Shown here one piece after another: positions 45,918-58,110 of a DNA stretch of 64,000 nucleotides. Source of the stretch: Jacaranda mimosifolia (lineage: Eukaryota > Streptophyta > Magnoliopsida > Lamiales > Bignoniaceae); assembly GCA_018894105.1 (NCBI GenBank), contig CM032129.1:30335468-30399467 (forward strand). Reading direction: 5' to 3'. The notes under the pieces are model-generated. The model had not been told where the DNA came from and did no database searches. It saw only the letters and a program-made list of their open reading frames with translations. Made by a program: the position numbers and the translations under genes. The first letter of the stretch is position 1. Every line of letters starts with the position of its first letter.

Positions 45918-47395
45918 ACATTAACACTCCAATTTGTCAATTCATGAAAATTATGGAGTAATTTATGTAATAATGTAGTAAGAAAATGCATTAAGAAAAG
46001 AATAACTAACGGTTCATTCAATTTCTATGATGAATGGTAATAACTCTAAGCTGGCAAAAATACCTATCGAGTTCATTCTTCCGCGTAGATTCGAATTGAA
46101 TTCTAACGAATTTTTTTATAGTATGTTACAATTTATAACATTAATTATATATGTACATCTCAAAAATTATTATTGCAATTTATACATTGTCCATAATGTG
46201 ATCTTTTTTGTAGTATATTAAAATTTTAAGAAAATTATTACGATTTACAAATAAAATTACTATCACTATTTAATTACAACTTTCCCAATATCACATCTCT
46301 TGCCTAATATTTTTTCATATAGTCTTTGGCATAATAAATCTGTTAAACTATATATAATCATTATGATTTGCAAGTATCCAATTGCCAATGGTTCCCTTTT
46401 AAGTTCACAGATCTCTAACTATATTAGTTTTGTAATATATTAGCTCTCTTTTAACTGTTTAAAGAATCCTATATCATTAATCTCAAATTTGGCAAATAAA
46501 TAAATATATATATATATATATTTCCATTTTCTCCACACATTCCCGAAAATTCTCCCGTTTCCAAGCCTTAAACAGAGTTCCATTATTTGCTTCGTCTACC
46601 TCAATTCTCTTACATTTTTCTGACTGCACCCACAAGGTATTAAGCCAACATGGCCATGGATGATTAAGGTTAGTTTTTATTTTATTTTTTGCAGTTTTTG
46701 ATACTAAATTCTTGTTTAATTTTACCTAATAAAATATTTTTGTATTGATGATAACCCCACCCCCACCCTATATCACATTCATAAAGGATGATATTGATGG
46801 GTATTTGAAGATTAACATCAAGTAACTTTGTCTATTTCTCATTGCTTTTGTCGTTAATTCATACCTCTAATATTCAATGTGCAAAACATCATAACATTAA
46901 GAGAGACACTAGTTTTTCCAATGTGACCTCATCGGCGATCAAATCTAAATGATTAGATGTTGTTTTGAACTCTCTCAGAGCAATAGTTGTATCATGAGTT
47001 GATTTACAAACAATACATGAAGAATCTATTTATAGTTGTTGAAAGGTTGTATTTGAATGAACATAACTGTTGAAAGAGTGTAGATTGAATCACACCCATG
47101 TCTTGTTGGAATTGTGCTACTTGGGCATGCATAGATTTTATCATTAACGATTTACACAGTCACATTTCTTCGTACAATTATATATATATATTTCTATATA
47201 TATATTTTCATATTATTGACTATGATGCAATACTAATTTTGCTTGATTTTGGACTTCTTTCAAGATGTGTGGCCTTTCGTGATGTGGGCCTTATGGCCCA
47301 ACCTTTAGCTATTCTCTCAAACTAGCCCAATCAACTCACATTGGCCCACTAATATATTTGCATTAATAATGTAGTTCAACCTAATAAAATTGAAT
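45918..47395. other. Intergenic, nothing recognised
   Basis: AT-rich. 46530-46660 is pyrimidine-rich (CCATTTTCTCCACACATTCC) and could be a leader, but no reading frame follows. A (TA)n run is at 46501-46520. Confidence 0.4.
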
Positions 47396-47802
47396 GGTAA
47401 TGTTTGGATATAAATTATGTGTTTTGAGAGAATGAGTTTTGAAACTGGTTTGAGGAATGTGAAATTTGTATCGGGAAATGTGATGTATGTTTGTTTATAG
47501 TTTGAGAGGAGACAAATTCTACTGTAACAGTCAAACTAATGCCTTTTTATTGTGTTTTTAGGGTGAAAATGAAATTGAGTAAATTTTTTTGTTATTATAA
47601 TAATAATAAAAATATGTATGATGTATATATATAATATGTATGTATATATTAAAAAATAATTTTTTTTTTAGAATAATAAAAAATAAAATAGAATATTTTG
47701 AGAAATTTAATTTGACATTTGGGTGGAAAAACTTTTGTATGTTTGATTATATTTTGGGGAAACAATTTTGTTTGCCCAAAATATAACCAAACATAACGTT
47801 AC
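47396..47802. mobile_element. MITE, ATGTTTGGTTATATTTT family
   Basis: The left end TAATGTTTGGATATAAAT pairs with the right end, whose complement reads TTATGTTTGGTTATATTTTG. A related element is at 57358-57672. Superfamily not determined. Confidence 0.55.
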
Positions 47803-48344
47803 TTTAAAAAATATCTCCTAAAAGATTGACTCAACTTTTAAGCTAAGTCATTTTGACATCACTGTCAACCCAACCAATATGCTCAAATCCTATGACCACA
47901 TCAATATAACCCTTTTACCCAATTCGATCGCTGACCTTTTTTCGTCAATCAACTTTTGATTTTCTAATTTTATAAAAAAAAAATTGATTTTCTAACTTCC
48001 TTTAAAATAACATTAACGGACATAGTATTGGTTATTTCCACTTTTTAGGACATAATTTTGACCGTTGCCGTCCTCCTATCACTATAGAGCTGATGAAGTT
48101 TGAGTCCTATTATAGGTGTTAGGTTATTTCGGATGGGTTTGACCTATTATTATAGGTGTAAGTTTCTTATGGTAATTTATGTTGTATTTAATATTTTAAT
48201 TATAAATTATGTAACTATTTATTTCTTTTAGAAATTTGCAATGCTAATATACTAAAACTAAAATGAAACAATTTCATAATTTTGAAGTCAGATAATTTTC
48301 TTTCTTTCTACAAACTCGCACTTATTTTTATTGAGCAAGACGGT

Positions 48345-49085
48345 ATTTGTGTGAGCTAATAAACTCCTCAAAATATCTTATAAATTGTTTAAAAGCCTAT
48401 AAATTTTCAAAAAGTGTTTGGTAAATTTATTTAAAAAAGAGTTTATAATCGTCTAAAATAAGATATTAGGAACTCATAAGCTCTTTTTAAAAATAAAAGG
48501 AGCTCCTAGATTCTTTTTAAAATCTTAACAAACTTTTTTAATTTTAATCATATTAATTATAAAATTCCTGTTAGTGTCCCACATCTGTGAAATAAATAAG
48601 TTGTGGTCTCTATATATGATCTTGGACAATCTTTACCTCTTGAGCTAACTTTTGGGGTTGAATTAGGCCTAATGTGCATTTCTTAACATGGTATTAAAGC
48701 CATCTATTCCCGATGTGGGGCTACCTAATGTTGTTGGGCCACCTATTTCATGTCATTCCACGCTCCAGATGTTCATTCTTAGGCGTGCGTGGGGGGTGTG
48801 TTAGTGTCTCACATTAGTAAAATAAATAAGTTTGTTATCTATGTATGATTTTGGGCAATCATCACCTCTTGAGCTAGCTTTTGGGATTGAGTTAGGCCCA
48901 ATGTCTATTTCTTAACAATTTTCATTATTAATATTTTATAAGTTACAAGATCTAATTTTATCCAAATATTTTAAAAGTTTATTTTTTTAAAAAAGATCTA
49001 TCTTTTAAGCTCAAAAAATATTTTATAAGATGTAAGAGTTTATAAGACCTTTTAAATAAGCTTATCCAAACACCCTCTAAATTTC
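48345..49085. mobile_element. hAT-like MITE (GCTTATAAG family) split by a TRIM
   Basis: The outer halves (48345-48568 and 48918-49085) are one MITE, with CTCTTTTTAAAAATAAAAGG inside and the right end CCAAACACCCTC. A 349-bp TRIM sits in the middle. Confidence 0.65.
48569..48917 (+). mobile_element. Complete TRIM (miniature LTR retrotransposon)
   Basis: Two LTRs, 48569-48688 and 48799-48917, each start TGTTAGTGTC and end TTCTTAACA, and are about 120 bp. The 5' LTR is followed directly by TGGTATTAAAGCC, a near match to the tRNA-iMet primer site. GCGTGGGGGGTG before the 3' LTR serves as polypurine tract. The 110-bp centre has no coding capacity. Flanks ATTCC and ATTTT could be a 5-bp target duplication altered by C-to-T changes. 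Confidence 0.88.
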
Positions 49086-50214
49086 ATCAACTAATACTCA
49101 GACTCGATTTATATTAAATGGTCAATTGATCAAGTGACACTGTCCTAAGAAGAGAATGTCATCGCTTCTTTGTGCTAGCCTTTCAAATTTCACAACTCTT
49201 TCTTTTTCAGAGGCCTTCTAGGATGAGAAAGATAGAAAGCCTGTTGACCTGATGCTTGCTTGATGGGAGAAATGGGTTGAGATCCCGCCTTACCTACCTG
49301 AGTCCAATCCCTTCTTTTATGGTCAGAGGCTAGCCCCATGGGATAGAAAACTTGCCTCAATTGATGCTTTCTCTCCTTTGTCCCTTCAATCCAATTCATC
49401 CAGACATATATGGCAACCCGTACTACTTGCCCTTCTACTCCTACCCCTCGTTCTCACCTCCAGCTCTGCTGCCTTCGCTTCAGATTGAAATACCACCTAT
49501 GCAATCACAACTTAATCATCGATTGACAAATTCAAATGAATAACTGCTAGAAGAATTACAACTCATGAATCTTATCGTTAAATATAAGATTTTGGACTTG
49601 AAGGATCCAATGTGTAAATGCATGCAAATAATAAAGAAAAGCTCAGCTCAACTCTTGTTTTAATAATTCAGTTCACATGTTTTAATAATTACACCCTTGT
49701 GCTACAAATAAAACCATACTTTAAGTCACTTTCATTAAAAATAAATCACAGCCCTAGTTGCACTAATTAAATAATAAATAATTATAAATCGACATCTTTG
49801 GCTGTATTTTTCTGTTTGGATTCATACTAATAAAGATATGCCAAGATAACAACCTTTGACTCTCTTACTTCGAGAAATCCTTAGTGTGGGGAGCCTATGA
49901 CAACGAGGAGACCCGTTTGGCTGAGTTGGATACTTCGGATATGCATGCACAGTCAACCTGTGACTCCTAACGTAACGCACGCCGAAATGGGAATCTTCAA
50001 ATATATCTTTCCCATACTTGTGTGAATCCAAAAACCACCGTTTGCTTTCATTTTTAAAGCTCATTGCCATCTTTAGCACTATTTAAAAATGAAAAATTAT
50101 TAATTTTTATTTTAAATATTTCTTAATTTATTTTCAATTTTTTAAATCTAATTATATAATTATACGATAAGATCAATTAAATTCAAATTTAATTTGATTT
50201 TTCAAAAATTACCC
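49086..50214. other. Intergenic with unassigned open frames
   Basis: 49100-49550 is GC-richer. A plus-strand frame (49352-49543) contains PYYLPFYSYPSFSPPALLPS, which looks biased rather than conserved. A minus-strand frame at 49822-50079 (85 codons, starting MLKMAMSFKNESKRWFL) also has no family I can name. Both may be gene relics. Confidence 0.3.
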
Positions 50215-50217
50215 TAA

Positions 50218-50632
50218 GGGGTTGTTTGGATATGTTTTTATTTTCATTTTTTATTTTTAATATTTTTAAAAATTGAAAAGTTAGCTATAATTTTGAAAAT
50301 AAAAATGGGATTGTATTTGAATGTTCTCTTTGAAAATAATGATTAGGATAGGTATAGGATTGACAATTTAGAATTTTTTAAATTTAAAAAGATTTATTTT
50401 TTAAAATATATATATATATATTTTATTAATTTTCAAATGATAATGAATTTTTTATGTTATATTAATTTTGATTTTGATTGATATAATAATAGGATGATAT
50501 GGTAGATGCTAAAAAAATTGAAAATAAAAATAAAGAATATTTTTACTGAGAATGTGTATGAATTGATAAGTTTCCATATTGAAATAATAAAAATCTTGAA
50601 AATGGTATTTGAAAATGAAACCAAACAGGTTA
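50218..50632. mobile_element. Tourist-like MITE (T1)
   Basis: Ends GGGGTTGTTTGG and (complement) TAACCTGTTTGG. TAA flanks both sides (50215-50217 and 50633-50635). It lies about 880 bases before the ENT1 start codon. Confidence 0.65.
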
Positions 50633-51511
50633 TAAATTAATTTGATTAATGATTACTAAATCTGGGATTTCGCTTTCTCATTTTCGTGCACCATTATCAA
50701 ATAATTTTGGTTTTCATTTTCTTCTTTTTTAAGGAAAAGGAAAGAAAACAAGTTGCTGCAAGTGGAGAGTGGTGGATTCTTGGGGAACCCTTTTGAAGAT
50801 ATTCAAAGCCGCAGCGAAGCCACGTTTTTCTGCTCTAAAAAGTCAAGTTTTAGATAAAATAAAAGTCATTTATTTCACACTCCGTGTGTGTACTGGAGAT
50901 GAAGGTGTATCTATAAAGAATCTGTTGAAAAAGGTTCTGAATCTTTTGTTCATATTTTGCAGTCAAAACCAACTCCTTTAGCAAAAGGTAAAGCCATTCG
51001 TTCTTGATGGGGACTCTCTTCTTTCTGTCATTTTATATGCGTAAGTTCTGTATAAAAGTGCTCTGCCCACTTCTCTTCTTGATAAGGGCTATCTTTTCCA
51101 AGTCATTTTACACTTATAAATGTCTCTGCAGAGTGTTCCTCCTCACTATTGCTTCTGGGTTACTTAAAGATACATTTTTTTATCCATTTTGTGGGCAAAT
51201 TATAGTTTTTCAGGTATGATTTATTGCTTTGTGTTTTTCAAGGATTTGAATATGCATTCATGTTCTTTCCAGTTGGCAGTTACTCAAAAGTTGACCTTTT
51301 GTGTTCAAGGAATTTGTGCATTGGTTCATGGTTTTGATTGAAAAATCCCACGTTTCATTTGATGAAAAAGGTTGTTCTTTTCTGTTTGAATCCGTAGTTG
51401 TCTTATTTTTCCGTTTAAGAGGGGAATGGATTTAATGCTTGAATTTCGATTATCTCTGTGCTTTGCTTATTGACTATATATACCGTTTCCAGTTTCTGTA
51501 GTGTAGCAACC
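50633..51511 (+). promoter_or_regulatory. Promoter and leader of the ENT1-like gene
   Basis: Contains the upstream region and most likely a 5' UTR intron: CTTCTGGGTTAC and a CTTATTGACTATATATACC stretch lie close to the ATG. The open frames at 50769-50981 and 51004-51219 overlap this leader and are not conserved. The exact transcription start cannot be placed. Confidence 0.35.
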
Positions 51512-53875
51512 ATGACAACCGGTGAGTCAAGCGTAGACCCAACTCCCACCAGGCTTGAGGTTTGTGTTAATTTTTTATTTTTTTAACCCTTTAATTTGCT
51601 GGTTACAGGCTGAAAACTACATCTGTGATTTATGTATATTTTGTTTTCTTGATCAAATTGCAGGGAAAGTTTAAGGCAATTATTGTCTGTTTGTTTCTTG
51701 GACTTGGATCTCTTGTCTCATGGAATAGTATGCTAACAATCGGAGATTACTACTATGAGTTGTTTCCGGTGAGCATATCCATATGACTTGATACTAGGGA
51801 GTAGCTTTTGTCCATTTATTACAATTCTTTTTGGTTCCTTTAATAATTTGTCATCTGTTCTTGAGTTCGGGTGTTTTGTGCTTGAGTATGAACGTAAGAG
51901 ATTGTCCTAAATTAGTTTATTAGAATTGATTAAGTGGTGGAAGGGCGAGTATGTGGTATATTAGTTGTTTATGGTATTTTATCTATCTTTGCAGGATTAC
52001 CATCCTGCCAGGGTACTTACCCTTGTTTATCAACCATTTGCCCTTGGAACAATGGTATTCCTTGCTTATAACGAGGCAAAGGTTGATACAAGGAAGCGAA
52101 ACTTGTTTGGATATATTCTTTTCTGCTTAAGTACATTTGGACTTCTAGTGGTAAGTATTGCTCTCGACCGTTTTTTCCCCTTGCCAGGCTGCTATTGCAT
52201 GTAATTGATCCTCATCTGCACTTGAATGTCTTCTTTACCAGATAGATCTTGCCACATCGGGGAAAGGAGGGATCGGAAATTATATTGGCATTTGTATATT
52301 TGTTGCTGCTTTTGGAGTTGCAGATGCCCATGTTCAAGGTGGAATGGTTGGGGATCTTTCTTTCATGTGTCCTGAATTCATGCAGGTGAAATCTTTTGCC
52401 ACATTTTTGCTCTTCGACAAATATCAGATCAGTATGTTTACCTTTGTGCTCGTCTGAAATTGCAGTCGTTCTTTGCTGGTTTGGCTGCGTCGGGAGCTCT
52501 GACTTCTGGCTTGAGGCTAATGACAAAAGCTGCTTTCGACAAAACTGATCATGGTCTCCGAAAGGGAGTTAGTAAGTTACTTTCCTCACTGTTTAGCTGT
52601 TTAAGGGTCGTTTTTAGAACTCTGCCTATATGATCAAATCAAATACGAAAATGCGTTGTGAGTGTGCAGCGTCATAGCCCCCCTTGGATCTAAGGTTGAC
52701 AGTAGACTACATGTTTATAAGCAAACGACTTAGATGGCCAGTCATTAGTTGATGTCCATTTTACGCTATTGTATAAATTTGGTTTCGACAAAGTTAAAAT
52801 TTTGTTGTTCCTTTCAAAATATTCCAGCATCCTAGATGGTCATATCAGTATTTAGTCAACTTAGATGTTGTAAAATCCTATGATAACATTATTCTCTTTG
52901 ATGATTCTGCAGTGTTGTTTCTCGCTATCTCAACATTCTTCGAATTCATATGCATTTTCCTATATGCATTTGTCTTCGCCAAACTACCTATTGTGAAGTA
53001 CTTCAGGAAAAAGGCAGCTTCAGAAGGGTCCAAAACAGTTTCTGCCGATCTTGCTGCTGCTGGGATTCAGGCCTCAGACAGTGGAACAGTAAAACAGTTT
53101 ACTTGAATCCCGATAAGTTCAGTTCATGTTGGAATACTATTCCAAACATTAAAAAAACAGCTTTTGTTATTGTGACAGGATGGTGATGCTAAACTCGAGC
53201 GGTTAAGCAACAAGCAGCTGTTACTTCAGAATATCGATTATGCATTGAACCTTTACTTGATATACGTTCTTACATTATCGATTTTTCCCGGATTCTTGTA
53301 TGAAAACACTGGCAAGCACCAGCTCGGCTCTTGGTAAGTCACCATCATAATAACTCACAGTTACTAAGATGTAAGAATTCCTATATCCAGAATCAACTGA
53401 TCCTCAAATCTTTTCGAACATCTAGGTATGCAGTTGTCCTGATCGCAATGTACAACATATGGGATCTAATAGCAAGATACATTCCTCTTATTGAATGCAT
53501 TAGATTGGAATCCCGAAAGGGCCTCTGTATTGCATCATTGTCGCGTTTCTTGCTCATTCCTTGTTTCTACTTCACGGCCAAGTATGGAGACCAAGGATGG
53601 ATGATAATGCTAGTTTCCTTCCTAGGACTAACAAACGGCTATCTCACTGTCTGCATCCTTACAGTCGCTCCCAAGGGGTATAAGGTGAGTTGGAATATTC
53701 CATCAAGTACATAGAACTCAACCGTTATTGTACCTTTATTGATCCTAAAACGGTATATTTGCAGGCACCGGAGCAGAATGCATTGGGTAATTTGCTGGTT
53801 CTATTTCTTCTTGCTGGGATATTTTCAGGCGTGGCTCTTGACTGGTTGTGGATCATCGGCAACGGGAAGTTCTGA
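51512..53875 (+). CDS. ENT1: Equilibrative nucleoside transporter, ENT1 type
   Basis: Nine exons encode 419 residues: 51512-51559, 51664-51768, 51995-52150, 52242-52385, 52466-52571, 52913-53088, 53179-53333, 53426-53684 and 53765-53875, all with GT-AG borders and consistent phase. ENT features are clear: TM1 with SLVSWNSMLTIGDYY (32-46), the GVADAHVQGGMVGDLSF stretch, a central cytosolic loop (KAASEGSKTVSADLAAAG), and the conserved WDLIARY signature in TM8 with Asp310 and Arg314. Eleven membrane spans are expected. The family carries purine and pyrimidine nucleosides; Arabidopsis ENT1 has been placed at the tonoplast and plasma membrane in different studies. The start ATG fits the family, with a short acidic N-terminus. 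A tandem duplication begins about 10 bases after the stop. Confidence 0.94.
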
Positions 53876-53884
53876 GGAAAATTA

Positions 53885-55870
53885 TGTTCTTTTTACATGA
53901 GTACTTAGAGCTCATGGCAGTGTAAACAGAAAGTTTTAGGAACTGCTGGTTTCAATAATTTGTGGAGCAATCCTGTCTTGAAGTTTATCTTGTTAGTTTT
54001 TTGTATATAATGTCAGTTTATCATCATTCAAGAGGGTAAATGTTTAATATTTGTATGCTTGCTGTTTTTATTAGGCCTTCGTAACTTTTTCCAATATATT
54101 TTATAAAATGTTTGAAAGCTTATGAAATGTTATAATTTTTCAAAAAGGAATTTAAGCGCAAAAATGAAATGTGAAGATTTTATGAGGTATTTTTTGAAAA
54201 AGTAAAAGGTCCTTTTTTAAAGGAAAATCGTAATGAACTTTTTTAATTTTAAACATATCAAGTATAAAATTACCATTATTAATATTTTATAAATAGTAAA
54301 ATTTATTTGATTCAAATAATTTGAAAGTTCAATTTTAAAATTTTGATCCAATATCTTATGAGTTTTAAAATCATCTTATAAGATGTAAAAGTTTCTATAT
54401 TTTTCGAATAAAATTAATTAAAAACGTACTCTACATTCATTAAATTGACACTGGAAGGTAGTCTTTTGTCACATGGTAAATTCAAATCAGAATTGAACTC
54501 AAATTAGCACCTCGAGCAACAAGTGCGAAGGAGCCCTTACTTGAGCATTGTACAATTGCTTAAGGCTCCTTTTTGGCTATGGCCACAACTATCATATAAG
54601 ACAAGGCTTAGAAGCAACAATGTTTATCAACGAGAGCTAGGCTTGCCTAGCAGCTGTCGGTCCAGTTTGTCTCACCCGCTTGCCGGCCCATGAATTTTTC
54701 AAAGCTAAGCCAATAGTGGCGAAGATTATACATAAAAAAATAAGCGAAGCTAAGATTTTGTTATATCCTTTCAATTGAGTTATAATTTCGGCTACTTCAT
54801 TGCCATTTGTTTGATAAAAGTCAAAAAAGATTTTTTCCATTTGATGTCAATTTATCCACACTTCCATTCCTTCACAATTTCTTACTTGCTAGGAGTTGTA
54901 TGAGCAGCAACGTCCAAATACATTCTAAAGTAATTGAATCGAATCACTTTTACCACAAGGGAAGAAGAGCTATTCTTTTGCCCAAGCAAGGATTGCGAGT
55001 CAAGGGAGGTTAATTTTTCCTCTTTAAATTTGACGTGTTAATTACCCAAAAAAAATTGTGGCTAAAAGATTTTGTGGGCATGTTTGATAAGTGATATTAT
55101 GCTAGATAAGCGATTATAATCTAATCTAATCTCATGTTAGATATGAGATATTAAAGAAGCGGGCCGGCCGGTTTATCTTGTTAGCTTGCTACAGTAGCAC
55201 CAATTAAGGTGGATTACAATTGTGAGTTGGAGGTGCAATTAGATAATTTCCTCCCCCAACTAAAAATTTTCTCCCTTACTTGCCCTCTTTCTTTTAACTT
55301 ATCTCGTTATATCCAAGGGTAATTTTATATTTAAACATCTAATCTCACATATCAAACATGCATAAGGGATTATGGCAGAGTATAGTTACACATAATTGTA
55401 ATGTTAATTTTATATATCAAACAGACTAATATATTATTTAATCTCATCTTATTTCCATCTATTCAAATCTCCACTACTATTTACTTTCCATCTTATTTCC
55501 TCTAATATCAACAAGTGTATTATTTTTTGCTATTATATTTGATGGATCATTATTATTTATACACACGCATGTACATCAGGAGTCTGTTCTGACTTGAACT
55601 CCTGACCTCCCAATTATGTGGGGAAACTTATGTTATTGGGCCGCAGACCATTCGACATATTTGATGGACCATCTTAATGGATATATTCAAAATATATCAA
55701 GCATATAATACATTAATATTAGATAATTTGAGTTTATACAATGTTTTAATATAGTACTCAAATATAAATGCAAAATCTGATCCACAAAGCAATTTTTTGA
55801 TATACTCAAATATACATAATCGTTGAGACAATTCAAGTTTATACATCAATAGCATCTCGTGCACCCCTTC
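53885..55870. repeat. Tandem duplication downstream of ENT1, unit 1
   Basis: Begins with the ENT1 3' UTR (GGTTTCAATAATTTGTG, ATAATGTCAGTTTATCATC), continues through a decayed GCTTATAAG-type MITE and a hairpin-like GGAGCC...GGCTCC motif (54530-54575), and ends with the AAATATAAATGCAAAATCTGATCC stretch. Matching blocks recur in the same order at 56000-58110. 55078-55430 also looks like a MITE (TGTTTGATAAGTGATATTAT; right end ATATATCAAACA). Confidence 0.7.
55560..55660 (-). mobile_element. Short tRNA-derived SINE (S2), minus strand
   Basis: The minus strand reads GGCCCAATAACATAAG (A box) and GGTCAGGAGTTCAAGTC (B box), the same layout as the S2 copies in the DUF1639 array. It lies within unit 1 of the ENT1 downstream duplication; no S2 is seen in unit 2. 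Confidence 0.55.
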
Positions 55871-56220
55871 TCAGTGTTTGTTTCCGTGGGTAATAATAAT
55901 ACAGAAATTAAGAATTTGTTTGTTTATATTTTTAAACTCATTTTCCACCCATTTTCAAGAATTGAAAATGAATTATCAACAATTTATTATCATTTTTATG
56001 AGCACTAAAATTTATTTTGGAGCTCATGTGCAGTGGAAACAGGAAGTTGGAACTATTGGTTTCAATAATTTGTGTGGCAATACATTCTTGAAGTTTACCT
56101 TCTTGGTAGTATTTTGTACATAATGTCAGTTTATCATCTTTCAAGTGGATTCATATTTGCATGCCAGCTGCTTTTGTTTGGCCTTAGTATGAGCATATCC
56201 CTACTTATGATGCCTTAGTA

Positions 56221-56262
56221 TGAGCATATCCCTACTTATGATGCGTTTGTGTGAGCATATAT
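56221..56262. repeat. Short direct repeat within unit 2
   Basis: TAGTATGAGCATATCCCTAC is repeated twice about 32 bases apart (starting near 56187 and 56218), a local slippage not present in unit 1. Confidence 0.6.
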
Positions 56263-57357
56263 AAGTTTTTTCAAAATATTTTATCAAATGTTTGAAAATT
56301 TATGAAATATTATAATTTTTAAAAAAGGAGTTTATAAGCATCAAAAATAAAATTTGAAGATTTTATAAGTTATTTTTTTTATAAAAAAAAAAAAAGTAAA
56401 AAGTTATTTCTTTCAAAGAAAATCTTAATAAACTTTTTTGTAATTTTAAACGTATTCAATATAAAATTATCATTATTAATATTTTGAAAGTCCTTAAATT
56501 TTATTTTATCCAACTAATTTGAATCAATATCTTGTGAATTTTAAAAACATCTTATAAGCTTTAAAATCATTTTATAAGATGCAAGAAGAGTTTATGAGAT
56601 TTTTCAGATAAAATTATCCGAAAAACACATTTTAAATTCACTGAATCAACCCTAGAAGATAGTCCTTTGTTACGAGGTCATCTCGAATCAGAGTTGAACT
56701 CAAATTAGTACCTCCGGGTAGCGGATGAGCAACGAGTGAAAAGGAGCCTTGACTTGAGCACTGTACAAGTGCTTAAGGCTCCTTTTAGCACAATTATCAT
56801 ATTAAGATGAGGCTAGAAGCAACAATATTTGTCAGCGAGCTCGATTAGTGTTGTTGGCCCATTTTGTCTCGCCCGCCTACCAACTCATAAATTTTTTAGA
56901 GCTAAGCCAGTTGTGACGAAGGTTACACATCAGAAAGTCAGCAAAATTAAGATTTTGTTATGTTTTATATTCTTTCAATCGAATGACAATTTCATTTCCT
57001 TTATTGCTCTTTGTTTGACAAAAATAAAAAAATGAATTCCTATATTTGATGTCGATTTATCCACACTTCCATTCCTCTACAATTGCTTCCTAACTAAGAG
57101 CTTATGAACGGCAACATCCACGTATACTCTAAATTAATTAAATCAACCCACTTTTCCCACAAATGAAGAAAAGCTATTATGTTACCCAAGCAAGGGTAAC
57201 GAGTGATAGCCGGTCAACTTTTCCTCTTTAAATTTGACATGTAAATAAATTACTCAAAAATTTGGCAAATTAACTTGGTTAAAAGATAGTAGAAAAAATG
57301 CGTCGTGCGCTGGAAAAAAAAATAATGAAAAAGAAGTTGTTTCTTAAAGAAAAATAT

Positions 57358-57672
57358 AGGTTATGTTTGGTTATATTTTTTGTTTGATTTTATTATATGT
57401 TTTGGAAGAATGAATTATTGGATAATGTGAAAGTTATTTTTTGGTATGTTTGTTTATGTTTTGGGGGAGATATTTTTTATTGTAGCAGTCAAATTAATAT
57501 TTTTTTGTTGAATTTTTAGAATGAAAATGGAATTGAGTAATTATTTTAATAATAATAAAATATATATATGTATATATTAAAAAATGTGCGTTTTGAAGTG
57601 AAAATGATGATATGTTTGGTTATGTTTTCCCCAAAACAATATTATTCCGAGAAATATAACCAAACAACGCCA
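57358..57672. mobile_element. MITE, ATGTTTGGTTATATTTT family (second copy)
   Basis: Ends TTATGTTTGGTTATATTTT and (complement) GGCGTTGTTTGGTTATATT. Related to 47396-47802. Confidence 0.55.
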
Positions 57673-58110
57673 TAGCAAATAGTGAAACATAATTTCATTT
57701 CTAAAATACGCATGCAAGAAAAATATGCAGGACTAACCTCAATTTTCAAAGCTGCAACGGATTACCATCGTTCTTAACTTCACAGTATATGCTTCTTTCC
57801 TCCACCTCTCTCTTTTTCTTTTCTCTCATTTTGTAGTATTTTCTTTGTTGCATAAGTAGAAAACGTGCAGACACGACACCGCATAAAGCAATTTACATAT
57901 CCACAAATGATTCTGATTCCTCTGACCTCGACAAATATCAACTATTTTTTATTAGTGTTTAACGGTCCACCTTAAAAAACATTTTCGAAATATATCAAAC
58001 ATATAATACATTAATATCGGACAATTCAAATTTATACAATTTTTCATATGCTACTCAAATATAAACGCAAAATCTAATCCAGAAAGCAATTTCTTGATGC
58101 ACCACTCAAA

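Larger units (their letters stand above)
56000..58110. repeat. Tandem duplication downstream of ENT1, unit 2
   Basis: The left end repeats the ENT1 3' UTR (GGTTTCAATAATTTGTGTG at 56059, ATAATGTCAGTTTATCATC at 56120), followed by the same MITE, the GGAGCC/GGCTCC inverted motif (56740-56790) and the ACTCAAATATAAACGCAAAATC block. A different MITE (57358-57672) is inserted only in this unit. No ENT1 exon is included. Confidence 0.7.

Noticed and set aside
45448..46021. Minus-strand frames of 71-99 codons.
   Set aside because: They run through an S1 SINE and its flanks and share no protein with other SINE copies.
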